DNA of 64,000 nt from Actibacterium atlanticum (GTDB lineage: Bacteria > Pseudomonadota > Alphaproteobacteria > Rhodobacterales > Rhodobacteraceae). Below are positions 20,952 through 30,573 of the stretch, in pieces (the stretch's first letter is position 1; each line of letters begins with the position of its first letter). The stretch covers positions 682,001 to 746,000 of the forward strand of contig NZ_AQQY01000001.1 of NCBI RefSeq assembly GCF_000671395.1. Reading direction: 5' to 3'. The notes below the pieces were generated by a model. That model worked only from the letters and a program-made list of their open reading frames with translations. It was not told the origin of the DNA and did not search any database. The position numbers and the translations under genes were made by a program.

Positions 20952-22019
20952 TTAGTCTTCGACCAGCGCTTCGTCGTCGCGATCCATGTCGAAATCCAGC
21001 CCATGTGCGGCGCGGATTTTGTCTTCGATCTCAAGCGCGATCTCGGTGTGTTCTTTCAGGAAGGTCTTGGCGTTCTCACGCCCCTGCCCGATGCGCTCAT
21101 CGCCGTAAGAATACCAAGCGCCTGACTTATCGACGACCCCGGCTTTGACGCCAATATCCAGCAGCTCACCCATCTTGGAAATGCCTTCGCCATACATGAT
21201 GTCGAATTCAACCTGCTTGAATGGCGGCGCCACTTTGTTTTTCACAACTTTAACACGGGTGGCATTGCCGACCACTTCGTCACGGTCTTTGATCGCGCCA
21301 ATACGGCGGATGTCCAAACGAACCGAGGAGTAGAATTTCAACGCATTGCCGCCGGTGGTGGTTTCGGGGCTACCGAACATCACGCCGATCTTCATGCGGA
21401 TTTGGTTGATGAACACAACCATGCAGTTTGAACGTGCGATCGAACCAGTCAGTTTGCGCATGGCTTGGCTCATCAGTCGGGCGTGCACCCCAACCGAGCT
21501 GTCGCCCATATCGCCTTCTAGTTCCGATTTCGGGGTCAGAGCCGCGACAGAATCAACCACAACCATGCTGACAGCGCCTGAGCGCACCAACGTGTCGACA
21601 ATTTCCAAGGCCTGTTCGCCGGTGTCGGGTTGCGAGATCAGCAGCTCGTCCAGATCAACACCCAGCTTTTTAGCATATTGGGGGTCGAGCGCATGTTCCG
21701 CATCCACAAAGGCGCAAACGCCACCTTTTTTCTGTTCTTCAGCGACGCAATGCAGCGTCAAAGTGGTCTTACCCGAGCTTTCCGGGCCATAGATTTCGAC
21801 AATCCGGCCTTTTGGCAGGCCGCCGATCCCAAGTGCGATATCGAGGCCCAAAGAGCCGGTCGAGGTCGCCTCAATCTCGGCCACGGGGCTGTCGGCGCCC
21901 ATTTTCATAATAGAGCCTTTACCGAACTGGCGTTCGATTTGGGCCAAAGCGCTATCAAGCGCCTTTTGTTTGTCTGTGTTGCGCTTGTCGCTCATGCTCA
22001 GAAGATCCGCGGTCGCCAT
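20952..22019 (-). CDS. recA: Recombinase RecA
   Basis: Homologous recombination and SOS coprotease (355 aa). Walker [10 protein letters not shown], loop MAW-equivalent [18 protein letters not shown] and a typical acidic C-terminus ([11 protein letters not shown]) are present. Start chosen at ATG 22019 ([14 protein letters not shown]) with AAGGGTGA upstream; the internal ATG at 21995 is an alternative. An alphaproteobacterial SOS box lies 51-65 bp upstream, so DNA-damage induction via LexA is expected. Confidence 0.98.
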   Translation of the reverse strand: MATADLLSMSDKRNTDKQKALDSALAQIERQFGKGSIMKMGADSPVAEIEATSTGSLGLDIALGIGGLPKGRIVEIYGPESSGKTTLTLHCVAEEQKKGGVCAFVDAEHALDPQYAKKLGVDLDELLISQPDTGEQALEIVDTLVRSGAVSMVVVDSVAALTPKSELEGDMGDSSVGVHARLMSQAMRKLTGSIARSNCMVVFINQIRMKIGVMFGSPETTTGGNALKFYSSVRLDIRRIGAIKDRDEVVGNATRVKVVKNKVAPPFKQVEFDIMYGEGISKMGELLDIGVKAGVVDKSGAWYSYGDERIGQGRENAKTFLKEHTEIALEIEDKIRAAHGLDFDMDRDDEALVED

Positions 22020-22069
22020 TGTTTTCACCCTTATTCCACACCCGGTAGCGGGCGGCAATGATTGCCTGT

Positions 22070-22084
22070 GTTCGCCTCTTGTTC
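22070..22084. promoter_or_regulatory. SOS (LexA) box of recA
   Basis: GTTC-GCCTCTT-GTTC matches exactly the GTTC-N7-GTTC direct repeat known as the LexA-binding site in alphaproteobacteria including Rhodobacter. It sits in the recA promoter region. Confidence 0.9.
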
Positions 22085-22206
22085 TCATATCCTTATGAGA
22101 CCAAAAGCAGAACATTACAAGAATTTTCTATAAATTGATGTTTCTACACGGAGGGTTAAGGACTAGTTTATGAATTAAAGAAAATTGGAAACATGGGATT
22201 AAAGCG

Positions 22207-22827
22207 ATGATGTTGTTTCGGGAGGCGCGACTGGTTTTCCTATGTGTCCCTAAAACTGGCACCGAAGCCTATATGGAATCGCTGAAGGATATCGCCGATT
22301 TTCAAATTCCCGAGCCACCTCAGCTGAAACACATGCGACCTGAGCGGTTTAACCACGAATACCGCGCGGTGATTGAGGCGGACGGCGGGGCACCTGTCCG
22401 GCTGATGGCGGTCATTCGCGAGCCAATCAGTTGGTTGCGCAGCTGGTACAGATATCGCCAGCGCGCCGATCTAGACGGGCATCCCAATTCGACGGCGCAT
22501 ATCAGCTTTGACCAGTTTGTCCTGGATTACATGAAAGAACAGCGCCCCAGCTGGGCCCATGTCGGGCAGCAAAGCCGGTTTGTTTCTGACGCGACGGGAA
22601 AGATTTTGATCGACCATCTGTTCGCCTATGAGCAACTGGACCAAATGCGTGCCTTTCTGTCAGACGCTTTGGGCCGAAAAATAGAAGAGCCAACGCGGCG
22701 AAATGTTTCACCGGATGCAGAGGCGCAATTATCACCCGCCCTCGAAGAGGCATTCCGGCTGCGTTTTATGGCTGATTTCAAATTGCACGAAGCAGTCCTG
22801 GCGGGTCGGCGACCAGAGCGAATTTAA
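22207..22827 (+). CDS. Sulfotransferase-family protein
   Basis: P-loop sulfotransferase-like protein of 206 aa. The 5'-phosphosulfate-binding segment is VFLCVPKTGTEAYMES (PKTGT), and the 3'-phosphate-binding segment is AVIREPISWLRSWYRYR. These match the PAPS-dependent sulfotransferase family used on carbohydrates. Substrate unknown. The upstream region is markedly AT-rich, unlike neighbours. It converges with cckA, sharing a TTAA stop overlap of 4 bp. It may be an acquired gene. Confidence 0.8.
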   Translation: MMLFREARLVFLCVPKTGTEAYMESLKDIADFQIPEPPQLKHMRPERFNHEYRAVIEADGGAPVRLMAVIREPISWLRSWYRYRQRADLDGHPNSTAHISFDQFVLDYMKEQRPSWAHVGQQSRFVSDATGKILIDHLFAYEQLDQMRAFLSDALGRKIEEPTRRNVSPDAEAQLSPALEEAFRLRFMADFKLHEAVLAGRRPERI

Positions 22828-25163
22828 TGCAGCTGTTCGCGTACGGTTGACGTCAATTCCCCCAAAGAAAAAGGCTTGGGTAAAAACACAGAGTTTGGAA
22901 TGCGGGCCTGATTGTCGGCAAAGTCTTCCTCGGCATAGCCCGAAACAAACACAACACGCGTATCTGGCCGTGTTTCCAAGGCTTTGCGCACCCAACTGGG
23001 GCCGTCCATACCGGGCATGACGACATCGGTGACGAAGACGTCGACTTCGATCCGTTCGTCTTTCAACGTATCCAAAGCCTGTTCCGCGTTTTCGGCCTCA
23101 AGCACGGTGTATCCGCGCATACGCAGCGCCCGCGAGGCAAAGGCGCGCACTGGTGCTTCGTCTTCGACCAACAGCACAACACCTTCACTGCTGCGTGGTT
23201 CTGTTTCCAGCTCAAGGGGCGCGGCGCTGGGAACCGCCACCGGCGGTGTCAAAACCATCGGGGCATCCGGTTCAGGTTTGTGTTCGACCTGCCCCTGCGA
23301 GTGGGCCGGAAAGTAAAGTGTGAAGCAGGTGCCACTGCCCGGCGTGCTATCAACAAAAATGAAGCCGCCCGATTGTTTGACAATGCCATAAGCGGTGGAC
23401 AGGCCAAGACCGGTTCCTTCCCCCACCCCTTTGGTGGTGAAGAACGGTTCAAACACTTTGATCAGCTTGTCTTTGGGAATGCCCACGCCATCGTCACTGA
23501 CGCGGACCAACACATAGTCCCCGGGCGCGACGCTGGCGCGATCCCGGCGCAGTTCGTCTTCCAGATGAAGCTGCGCCGTCTGAATTCTGATTTCGCCCCC
23601 ATCGGGCATCGCGTCCCGCGCATTGACGACCAGATTCATGATCACTTGCTCTAGCTGGCGTTTGTCCGCCCGGATCGGTGTAAGCGATGGATCATGCGAC
23701 ACGCTTAGCCTGACCCGCTCCCCCACCAATCGGTTGAGCAGATGTGTCAGGTCCGTCAGGGTGTCATGAAGATCAACCGGCTCAAGTTTGAGCGTCTGCT
23801 TGCGTGAAAAGGCCAGAAGTTGACCGACCAGACTGGCCGCGCGATTGGCGTTCTGGTTGATTTGCATGAGGTCGCTGAAGTCCGGGTCTGCCGCATCATG
23901 ACGCAACAGCAAAAGATCGCAATGGCCCGAAATCGCTGTCAACAAGTTGTTGAAATCATGAGCTATTCCACCGGCCAACTGACCAATTGCCTGCATCTTC
24001 TGGCTTTGCACAAACTGCGCTTCAAGGGTTTTGAGCTCCGTCGCATCATGCAAAACAGCCATGATGCCGGGAGTCCCGTCTGTGATGATCCGTTTCAATG
24101 AAATCTGAACAAACAGCTCGCGGTCATCGCGGCGCACGCGCAATACCTCGACACGGCTGGCCGTCCGATTGTGGGCGACTTCCTGAACCCAGTCCAGAAC
24201 CGACCGTCCCAGCCCTTCCACCAGATCCCCCAACTGTGCGCCCGCCCCTTCGATGTCCAGCAAATGCCGGGCCAGACGGTTCGCCATTTTTACATTTCCG
24301 TTCACATCAAGATGCAACAAGGCCACGGGCAGCGTGTCATAGAACTGTTCATCAGAATCGTTGCGACCATGTTCCAACGGGACAAAAGCCACCGCATGGG
24401 TATTCTCTACGCGGGTGACACTGATGATCCGCAGAGGGACCGGGCCCTCAGGCCCGGAAAGGTCCAGCTGCGCCCCGGGAGTCATCGGATTTGGGTGCAG
24501 GATATTTTTGAAGCGCTGCGCGCCGCCCCCCAAAATGTCATGCGCTGCCTGATTGACCGAAAGCACCTTTCCGGTGTTTTCGATGGTCAGAACTGGCAGT
24601 TCCGGAAGACCGATCCCCACAGAGGCAGGGGCGGGAACATTATTCAGCCGCCAGAAGTAATAGATATCTGCAACGCGGTGAACTTTGATCCGTAAACGAC
24701 CGTTTTTTGTCTCAAGCTCTTCAGATCCAAAACTGTGGTTTTGCGCGCGGGTCAATTGCCGAAAAATGATCGGGGTCGGGTTGGCAAAATGGGCTGAAAG
24801 CGCGGCATATAGCAGGTTGCCTTCGGGGCCAGGGCACGAAAAGTGGCGCTTCGCAGACTGATTGTGCCACAAAACTTCACCTTCGGCATTGGTCAACAGG
24901 CCCGGTGTGGGATCATTTTCGGCAAAACCTTTCACCAGCTTTCCCGGGTGTTGCCGGGCCAAGGCTGCGACACATCTTACAACCAATAGCAATGACAGCA
25001 CCGAACCGGATGCGACACCAAAGATAACTTTTAACCCGGGCAACGTTACAAGAGCTGAGGCCGCCATAAGCGCCGCCCCGGCAAGCAATATACCAAGACT
25101 GTGCCGCGAGAGCCCTAAGGCGCCACGGGCAACTGGAGTTGCGTAAGCCTCGCTCAAGGACAT
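22824..25163 (-). CDS. cckA: Hybrid histidine kinase/phosphatase CckA
   Basis: Membrane hybrid kinase (779 aa) at the top of the CckA-ChpT-CtrA phosphorelay. Two N-terminal helices (about residues 23-42 and 45-67) precede PAS-like domains (about 80-375). His402 lies in GQLAGGIAHDFNNLLTAISG, the signature of CckA, followed by an ATPase domain (NLVVNARDAMPDGG, GTGLGLSTAYGIV). The C-terminal receiver has Asp713 (VFVTDVVMPGMDG). Start ATG 25163 has GGAGG upstream. A CtrA-type box lies about 49 bp upstream. In Rhodobacter and roseobacters this relay governs motility and gene-transfer agent production rather than viability. Confidence 0.94.
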   Translation of the reverse strand: MSLSEAYATPVARGALGLSRHSLGILLAGAALMAASALVTLPGLKVIFGVASGSVLSLLLVVRCVAALARQHPGKLVKGFAENDPTPGLLTNAEGEVLWHNQSAKRHFSCPGPEGNLLYAALSAHFANPTPIIFRQLTRAQNHSFGSEELETKNGRLRIKVHRVADIYYFWRLNNVPAPASVGIGLPELPVLTIENTGKVLSVNQAAHDILGGGAQRFKNILHPNPMTPGAQLDLSGPEGPVPLRIISVTRVENTHAVAFVPLEHGRNDSDEQFYDTLPVALLHLDVNGNVKMANRLARHLLDIEGAGAQLGDLVEGLGRSVLDWVQEVAHNRTASRVEVLRVRRDDRELFVQISLKRIITDGTPGIMAVLHDATELKTLEAQFVQSQKMQAIGQLAGGIAHDFNNLLTAISGHCDLLLLRHDAADPDFSDLMQINQNANRAASLVGQLLAFSRKQTLKLEPVDLHDTLTDLTHLLNRLVGERVRLSVSHDPSLTPIRADKRQLEQVIMNLVVNARDAMPDGGEIRIQTAQLHLEDELRRDRASVAPGDYVLVRVSDDGVGIPKDKLIKVFEPFFTTKGVGEGTGLGLSTAYGIVKQSGGFIFVDSTPGSGTCFTLYFPAHSQGQVEHKPEPDAPMVLTPPVAVPSAAPLELETEPRSSEGVVLLVEDEAPVRAFASRALRMRGYTVLEAENAEQALDTLKDERIEVDVFVTDVVMPGMDGPSWVRKALETRPDTRVVFVSGYAEEDFADNQARIPNSVFLPKPFSLGELTSTVREQLH

Positions 25164-25211
25164 GTGCTGCCTCCGCTGCGTTTCTCATCCCGCACTTTCG
25201 GATGAAACTGC

Positions 25212-25226
25212 TTAAACCGAGATTAA
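25212..25226. promoter_or_regulatory. CtrA-type binding box upstream of cckA
   Basis: TTAA-ACCGAGA-TTAA, followed by C, matches the CtrA consensus TTAA-N7-TTAAC exactly. It is 49-63 bp upstream of the cckA ATG, in the 103-bp gap to rsmB. CtrA control of cckA is inferred. Confidence 0.6.
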
Positions 25227-25266
25227 CAGGAACAGCGTAGCAACCTGTGGTTGCGTGTAAAGTATT

Positions 25267-26427
25267 TTAAACGCGTTTTAACACGGTTAGGTGGAATCCG
25301 TCTCCGCCGTCCAACGGCGTCAGGCTGCGAGACATCAAGTGCTCCCAACCGGGATTTCGTTTCTGGAAGGCCTCAATCTGATCTTGATTCTCGCATGTCA
25401 GCAGCGAGCACGTCGCATAGGCCAAATACCCGCCCGGCACGACAAGCGTCGCAGCGCGGTCCAAAATCTTGGCTTGCGTATCGCATAGATCTTCAAGCTG
25501 CGCCTGTGTAAGCCGCCACTTTCCTTCGGGGTTGCGCCGCCATGCACCCGATCCGGAACAGGGCACATCGGTCAGGACAACATCATACGGTGCTTCCTGT
25601 TCCGGGTCGGACAAAACTGTCACGTCCACGCCCGCGCGGGCCGCACGCACAGGCAAATCGCGTAGGCGCTGAGGCGCAATATCATAGGCAAAGAAATTCG
25701 CCCGAACACGCCCCGCCATGGCCAGCGTCTTTCCCCCGCCCCCGGCACATAGGTCCAGCACTTTATCTGTGGCGCTAAGTGGCACCATATCCGTAACAGC
25801 TTGGGAGGCGGCGTCTTGCAGTTCAACCAGGCCATCTTTGAACGCTTGACTGTTTTGCACCCGGCGCGGATTGGTCAACACCTCAAGCGCGGTGGGTGAC
25901 AGGGCGTTAGGCGCGGTGTCGATACCTTCTTGTTGCAAAGCATCTTGCGCATCTTGAATAGTCGTTTTGCGCAGGTTCACCCGCAAGAAGACAGGTGCAC
26001 GTTGCTTAAGCGCCTTTAACACCGGCTCAAAATTTTCGTTCAGACTGTCTTGCAAAGGCTTGATCAGCCATTCCGGGCAATCCAGAGCAATGTCTGTCGG
26101 AAGTTCCTGCGCTTTGAATTCGGCCTCTTGGCTGTTCAACGGCGCGGGCGCGTGGCCTTCGCCCGTGAACATACTGGCCGGATCTTGCCCCTGTGCCCTT
26201 AGCGCTCCGATCATGATGGCGCGACCATTCTGTGCGCCGCCCAGAGCCGCATAGGAGCGTAGATTGCGCAGCGCGTCATAGACATGATCGCGGATTGCTG
26301 CGCGATCCTTGGACCCTGCGAAGCGATTATTACGCCCCCAGGTGGTCAGTATCTTTTCTGCTGGCGCCTCGCCCAAAAAGCTATCCAGAATTTCAATCGC
26401 CGCGGCGATCCGCGCGGCGGGAGTCAT
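25267..26427 (-). CDS. rsmB: 16S rRNA (cytosine-967-C5)-methyltransferase-like RsmB
   Basis: SAM-dependent RNA m5C methyltransferase of the RsmB/NOP2 family (386 aa). SAM-binding motif LDLCAGGGGKTLAMA, motif IV TDVPCSGSGAWRRNPEGKW (catalytic-cycle Cys) and motif VI YATCSLLTCENQDQ (nucleophile Cys) are all present. The N-terminal NusB-like RNA-binding region is present but the protein is shorter than E. coli RsmB (429 aa). AAAGGTG precedes the ATG. It lies just downstream of guaB. Confidence 0.9.
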   Translation of the reverse strand: MTPAARIAAAIEILDSFLGEAPAEKILTTWGRNNRFAGSKDRAAIRDHVYDALRNLRSYAALGGAQNGRAIMIGALRAQGQDPASMFTGEGHAPAPLNSQEAEFKAQELPTDIALDCPEWLIKPLQDSLNENFEPVLKALKQRAPVFLRVNLRKTTIQDAQDALQQEGIDTAPNALSPTALEVLTNPRRVQNSQAFKDGLVELQDAASQAVTDMVPLSATDKVLDLCAGGGGKTLAMAGRVRANFFAYDIAPQRLRDLPVRAARAGVDVTVLSDPEQEAPYDVVLTDVPCSGSGAWRRNPEGKWRLTQAQLEDLCDTQAKILDRAATLVVPGGYLAYATCSLLTCENQDQIEAFQKRNPGWEHLMSRSLTPLDGGDGFHLTVLKRV

Positions 26428-26478
26428 GCCACACCTTTCAGAGAACCTATGAGAGGTGCAGCATAACCCATTGAATTA

Positions 26479-27975
<1,497 letters not shown>

Positions 27976-28002
27976 TCATGGACCGGGCAGAAAGGAAAGC
28001 CC

Positions 28003-28968
28003 TTATGCACGCGCGGCGTTGGTTTTCACTGCCAGTTGTCCTTTGGCCCAGGCCTGAAACACTTTGACCGCGATCACCGGAATGATGGCCGATGCAGCGA
28101 CCAGCGCAAGGATTCCTATCAGCGCAAAGGTCGTGCCGCCTGCAGCGGAATCCATGGCGAACATCAGATTGGCAAAGGCCGCGATCGGAAAGGTAAAGGC
28201 CCCCCACAGCGGGCTGAACCCGGCCTGCGTCAGGAATCGTGCACCTGTCAACAGGGCCAGCAGGATCAGCACCGCCATTGCCACTGCCACATAGGCAACG
28301 GTCATCTGGGCCGACATCGCAGCGACCGTGCCCAGCAGGCAAGCCGGGGCAAGGTGGATGGCTAACAAGGGGCGCAATGGCGCTGGGGGTATCCGACTAA
28401 TCAATTGCCACAGGCTGATCCCCCAGATGGCCACCGCAACGGCACCCGTGGTGAAAAGGATGTTTGTTGAAGCGGTCTGATAGCCCAATGGAATGGCGCT
28501 GAGCGGGGCAATGATGAAACCGACAAAGACCAAATGCCAGACCGGCGTCACCTGCCGCTGTTCTGCCGGGCCGGTAAACAGAACGCGCAGGACCAGCACA
28601 ACAACGATGAGGTGGATCAACAGCCCCATCAGCAAAACAAGTTTCGCGATTTCAGCGTTCACCGGAACCAGACTTGCCGCTAACAGATACAAAGACAGCG
28701 TCATCGCCGCGATACCGGCGCGCCCGGGAAGAACGCGCAGATCATCCACCAAAACACCGGGGCGCCGACTGACTTTGCGCAGGTACGCCACAAAGCCGAA
28801 CAAAAACAACAGTGTCACCGCCCCAAGTACCACCTGAGAAAACGCCTGTGGCAAGGCAAACGCCCGTTCAGCCTGTCGCCAGGCCAACCCCAGCCCAAAC
28901 AGACCCATCATGTTGGGAAAGATGGCGGGCGGGGTCTGTTCTCCGAACTTGGTACGAGAGGTCTGCAT
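28003..28968 (-). CDS. TDT-family transporter (TehA/SLAC1-like)
   Basis: Membrane protein of 321 aa with about ten helices, matching the tellurite-resistance/dicarboxylate transporter (TDT) family that includes TehA and the SLAC1 anion channels. Family features are an early TPPAIFPNMMGLFGLGLAWR and a later SPLWGAFTFPIAAFANLMF. Start at ATG 28968 is favoured by GGAG upstream over the in-frame ATG at 29004. Substrate unknown; tellurite resistance should not be assumed. It diverges from the Mrp gene. Confidence 0.85.
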   Translation of the reverse strand: MQTSRTKFGEQTPPAIFPNMMGLFGLGLAWRQAERAFALPQAFSQVVLGAVTLLFLFGFVAYLRKVSRRPGVLVDDLRVLPGRAGIAAMTLSLYLLAASLVPVNAEIAKLVLLMGLLIHLIVVVLVLRVLFTGPAEQRQVTPVWHLVFVGFIIAPLSAIPLGYQTASTNILFTTGAVAVAIWGISLWQLISRIPPAPLRPLLAIHLAPACLLGTVAAMSAQMTVAYVAVAMAVLILLALLTGARFLTQAGFSPLWGAFTFPIAAFANLMFAMDSAAGGTTFALIGILALVAASAIIPVIAVKVFQAWAKGQLAVKTNAARA

Positions 28969-29125
28969 TGGGGGCTCCGCTGTGATTTGGCTATGATCTG
29001 CCATCTGCGAGATAACATGTCACCGCGCGAATATGTCACGTATCCGTGTGCAATGACGCCTAATTGCACTTTGCCCCGTCTGAATTATGTGAGACAGGAG
29101 CTTAAACGCGCAAGGAAAACACCTC

Positions 29126-30208
29126 ATGCCCCTGACAAAAGACACAGTACTGGCCACACTTTCCAAGGTTCAAAACCCCGCAACCGGGGGCGACATTGTA
29201 AGTGCAGGCATGGTGCAGGCCCTGAATGTTCAGGCGGGGGATGTGTCCTTTGTTCTGGATATCGGCGACGCCGCGCCAGCCCAGATGGCACCCGTGCAAG
29301 AGGCGGCTAAATCGGCGTTGGAACAGGTCAGCGGGGTTGGCAAAGTCTCGGTCGTCATGACCGCCCACAGCGCCCCCAAAGACAGCCCGAAGAAGCCGCC
29401 AGAGCTTAGCCTGAAACCCAAGGCCGGCGCCCGGCCCGGGCCTCAGCCCCTGCCCGGCGTGGCTCAGATCATCGCTGTGGCCTCGGGCAAGGGAGGGGTT
29501 GGCAAATCTACGGTTGCCGCCAATCTAGCAGCCGCCTTGTCGGTGCAGGGCCGCAAGGTTGGGTTGTTGGACGCGGATGTATACGGGCCCTCGCAACCCC
29601 GGATGCTGGGTGTTTCAGGCAAACCCGCCTCGCCTGACGGCAAGACCATCCTGCCGCTCAAGGGGCATGGCATCACCATGATGTCGATGGGGGTGATGGT
29701 CGACGAAGATCAGGCGCTGGCCTGGCGCGGTCCTATGTTGATGGGGGCTTTGCAACAAATGCTTCTAAACGTCCAATGGGGTGAACTGGATGTGCTGATC
29801 GTTGATCTGCCCCCGGGCACCGGGGATGTGCAGATGACACTGGCTCAGAAAGTTCCCCTCACAGGCGCGATAATTGTATCAACACCACAAGATATCGCCC
29901 TTTTGGATGCGCGTAAGGGCGTTAATATGTTCGAAAAGTTAAACGTTCCAATCCTCGGTATGATCGAAAACATGTCTACGCATGTGTGCTCTGCCTGTGG
30001 TCACGAAGAACATATATTTGGCCATGGCGGCGTACGCGCCGATGCCGAAAAGCTGGGTGTACCGGTTCTGGCCGAGCTGCCGCTTGCCCTGCCCTTGCGT
30101 GAAGCCGCCGACAGCGGAACGCCATTGGCCCTGTCAGACCCTGAAGCCCCGCAGGCCAAACCGTTTCACGACCTTGCCAAAGGGTTGATTGCACAAGGTG
30201 TCGCATAA
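29126..30208 (+). CDS. Mrp/ApbC-family Fe-S carrier ATPase
   Basis: P-loop ATPase (360 aa) of the Mrp/NBP35/ApbC family, implicated in carrying and inserting Fe-S clusters. The N-terminal DUF59 (MIP18-like) domain spans about residues 4-80. A proline-rich linker leads to the deviant Walker A at 121-129 (GKGGVGKST). The bridging-cluster CxxC is in STHVCSACGHEEHIFG. AAGGAAA precedes the ATG. It stands alone, apart from the suf operon. Confidence 0.94.
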   Translation: MPLTKDTVLATLSKVQNPATGGDIVSAGMVQALNVQAGDVSFVLDIGDAAPAQMAPVQEAAKSALEQVSGVGKVSVVMTAHSAPKDSPKKPPELSLKPKAGARPGPQPLPGVAQIIAVASGKGGVGKSTVAANLAAALSVQGRKVGLLDADVYGPSQPRMLGVSGKPASPDGKTILPLKGHGITMMSMGVMVDEDQALAWRGPMLMGALQQMLLNVQWGELDVLIVDLPPGTGDVQMTLAQKVPLTGAIIVSTPQDIALLDARKGVNMFEKLNVPILGMIENMSTHVCSACGHEEHIFGHGGVRADAEKLGVPVLAELPLALPLREAADSGTPLALSDPEAPQAKPFHDLAKGLIAQGVA

Positions 30209-30211
30209 CGC

Positions 30212-30227
30212 ATTCGGTATATTGAAT
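30212..30227. promoter_or_regulatory. SqrR/BigR-type operator
   Basis: ATTC-GGTATATT-GAAT matches the ATTC-N8-GAAT motif reported for the persulfide-responsive ArsR-type repressor SqrR of Rhodobacter capsulatus (homologue of BigR). It is 58-73 bp upstream of the DUF2892 gene start. The repressor itself is not in this window. Confidence 0.5.
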
Positions 30228-30243
30228 ATTATATGCGCCTCGC

Positions 30244-30269
30244 TTAAGTAGGTAAAAACACCTGCTTAA
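30244..30269. promoter_or_regulatory. Hairpin in leader of DUF2892 gene
   Basis: TTAAGTAGGT and ACCTGCTTAA can pair over 10 bp (one G-U) with loop AAAAAC. It lies between the putative SqrR box and the AAGGAG ribosome site. It might terminate mrp transcripts weakly, overlap an operator, or shape the leader; no U-tract follows. Confidence 0.4.
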
Positions 30270-30284
30270 AGTAAGGAGCACGAT

Positions 30285-30488
30285 ATGTCTCTCGACCGCG
30301 CTGTAATGGCTTTCGCTGGCGTCATGACGCTGATCTCGGTATTGCTGACCGTGTATGTTTCACCAATGTGGGCTTGGTTCACGGTGTTTATCGGCGTGAA
30401 CATGCTGCAAGCCGCCTTTACCGGCTTTTGCCCGGCGGCGATGATCTTCAAAAAGCTGGGCATTAAATCCGGCTGCGCCTTTCAGTAA
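30285..30488 (+). CDS. DUF2892 (YgaP-like) small membrane protein
   Basis: Protein of 67 aa with two transmembrane helices, matching the DUF2892 membrane module found in YgaP-type sulfur-transfer proteins. Family residues are the N-terminal DRAVMAFAGVM and a central FTGFCPAAMIFKKLGIK with a conserved Cys. A good AAGGAG precedes the ATG. In other bacteria such proteins often lie beside rhodaneses or persulfide-metabolism genes. The putative SqrR box upstream and the MBL gene downstream fit that. Confidence 0.87.
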   Translation: MSLDRAVMAFAGVMTLISVLLTVYVSPMWAWFTVFIGVNMLQAAFTGFCPAAMIFKKLGIKSGCAFQ

Positions 30489-30519
30489 ACTGGTCCCCTT
30501 CCCTTTCGCAAACGATGGG

Positions 30520-30538
30520 TTGATTGCCCGCCAATCAA
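30520..30538. repeat. Inverted repeat before the MBL-fold gene
   Basis: TTGATTG-CCCGC-CAATCAA is a perfect 7-bp inverted repeat in the 85-bp gap between the DUF2892 and MBL genes. It has no T-tract. It could be an operator or a small intercistronic hairpin. Confidence 0.45.
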
Positions 30539-30573
30539 AGATACACTTGCGAATGTATTAATGGGAGGACCAC

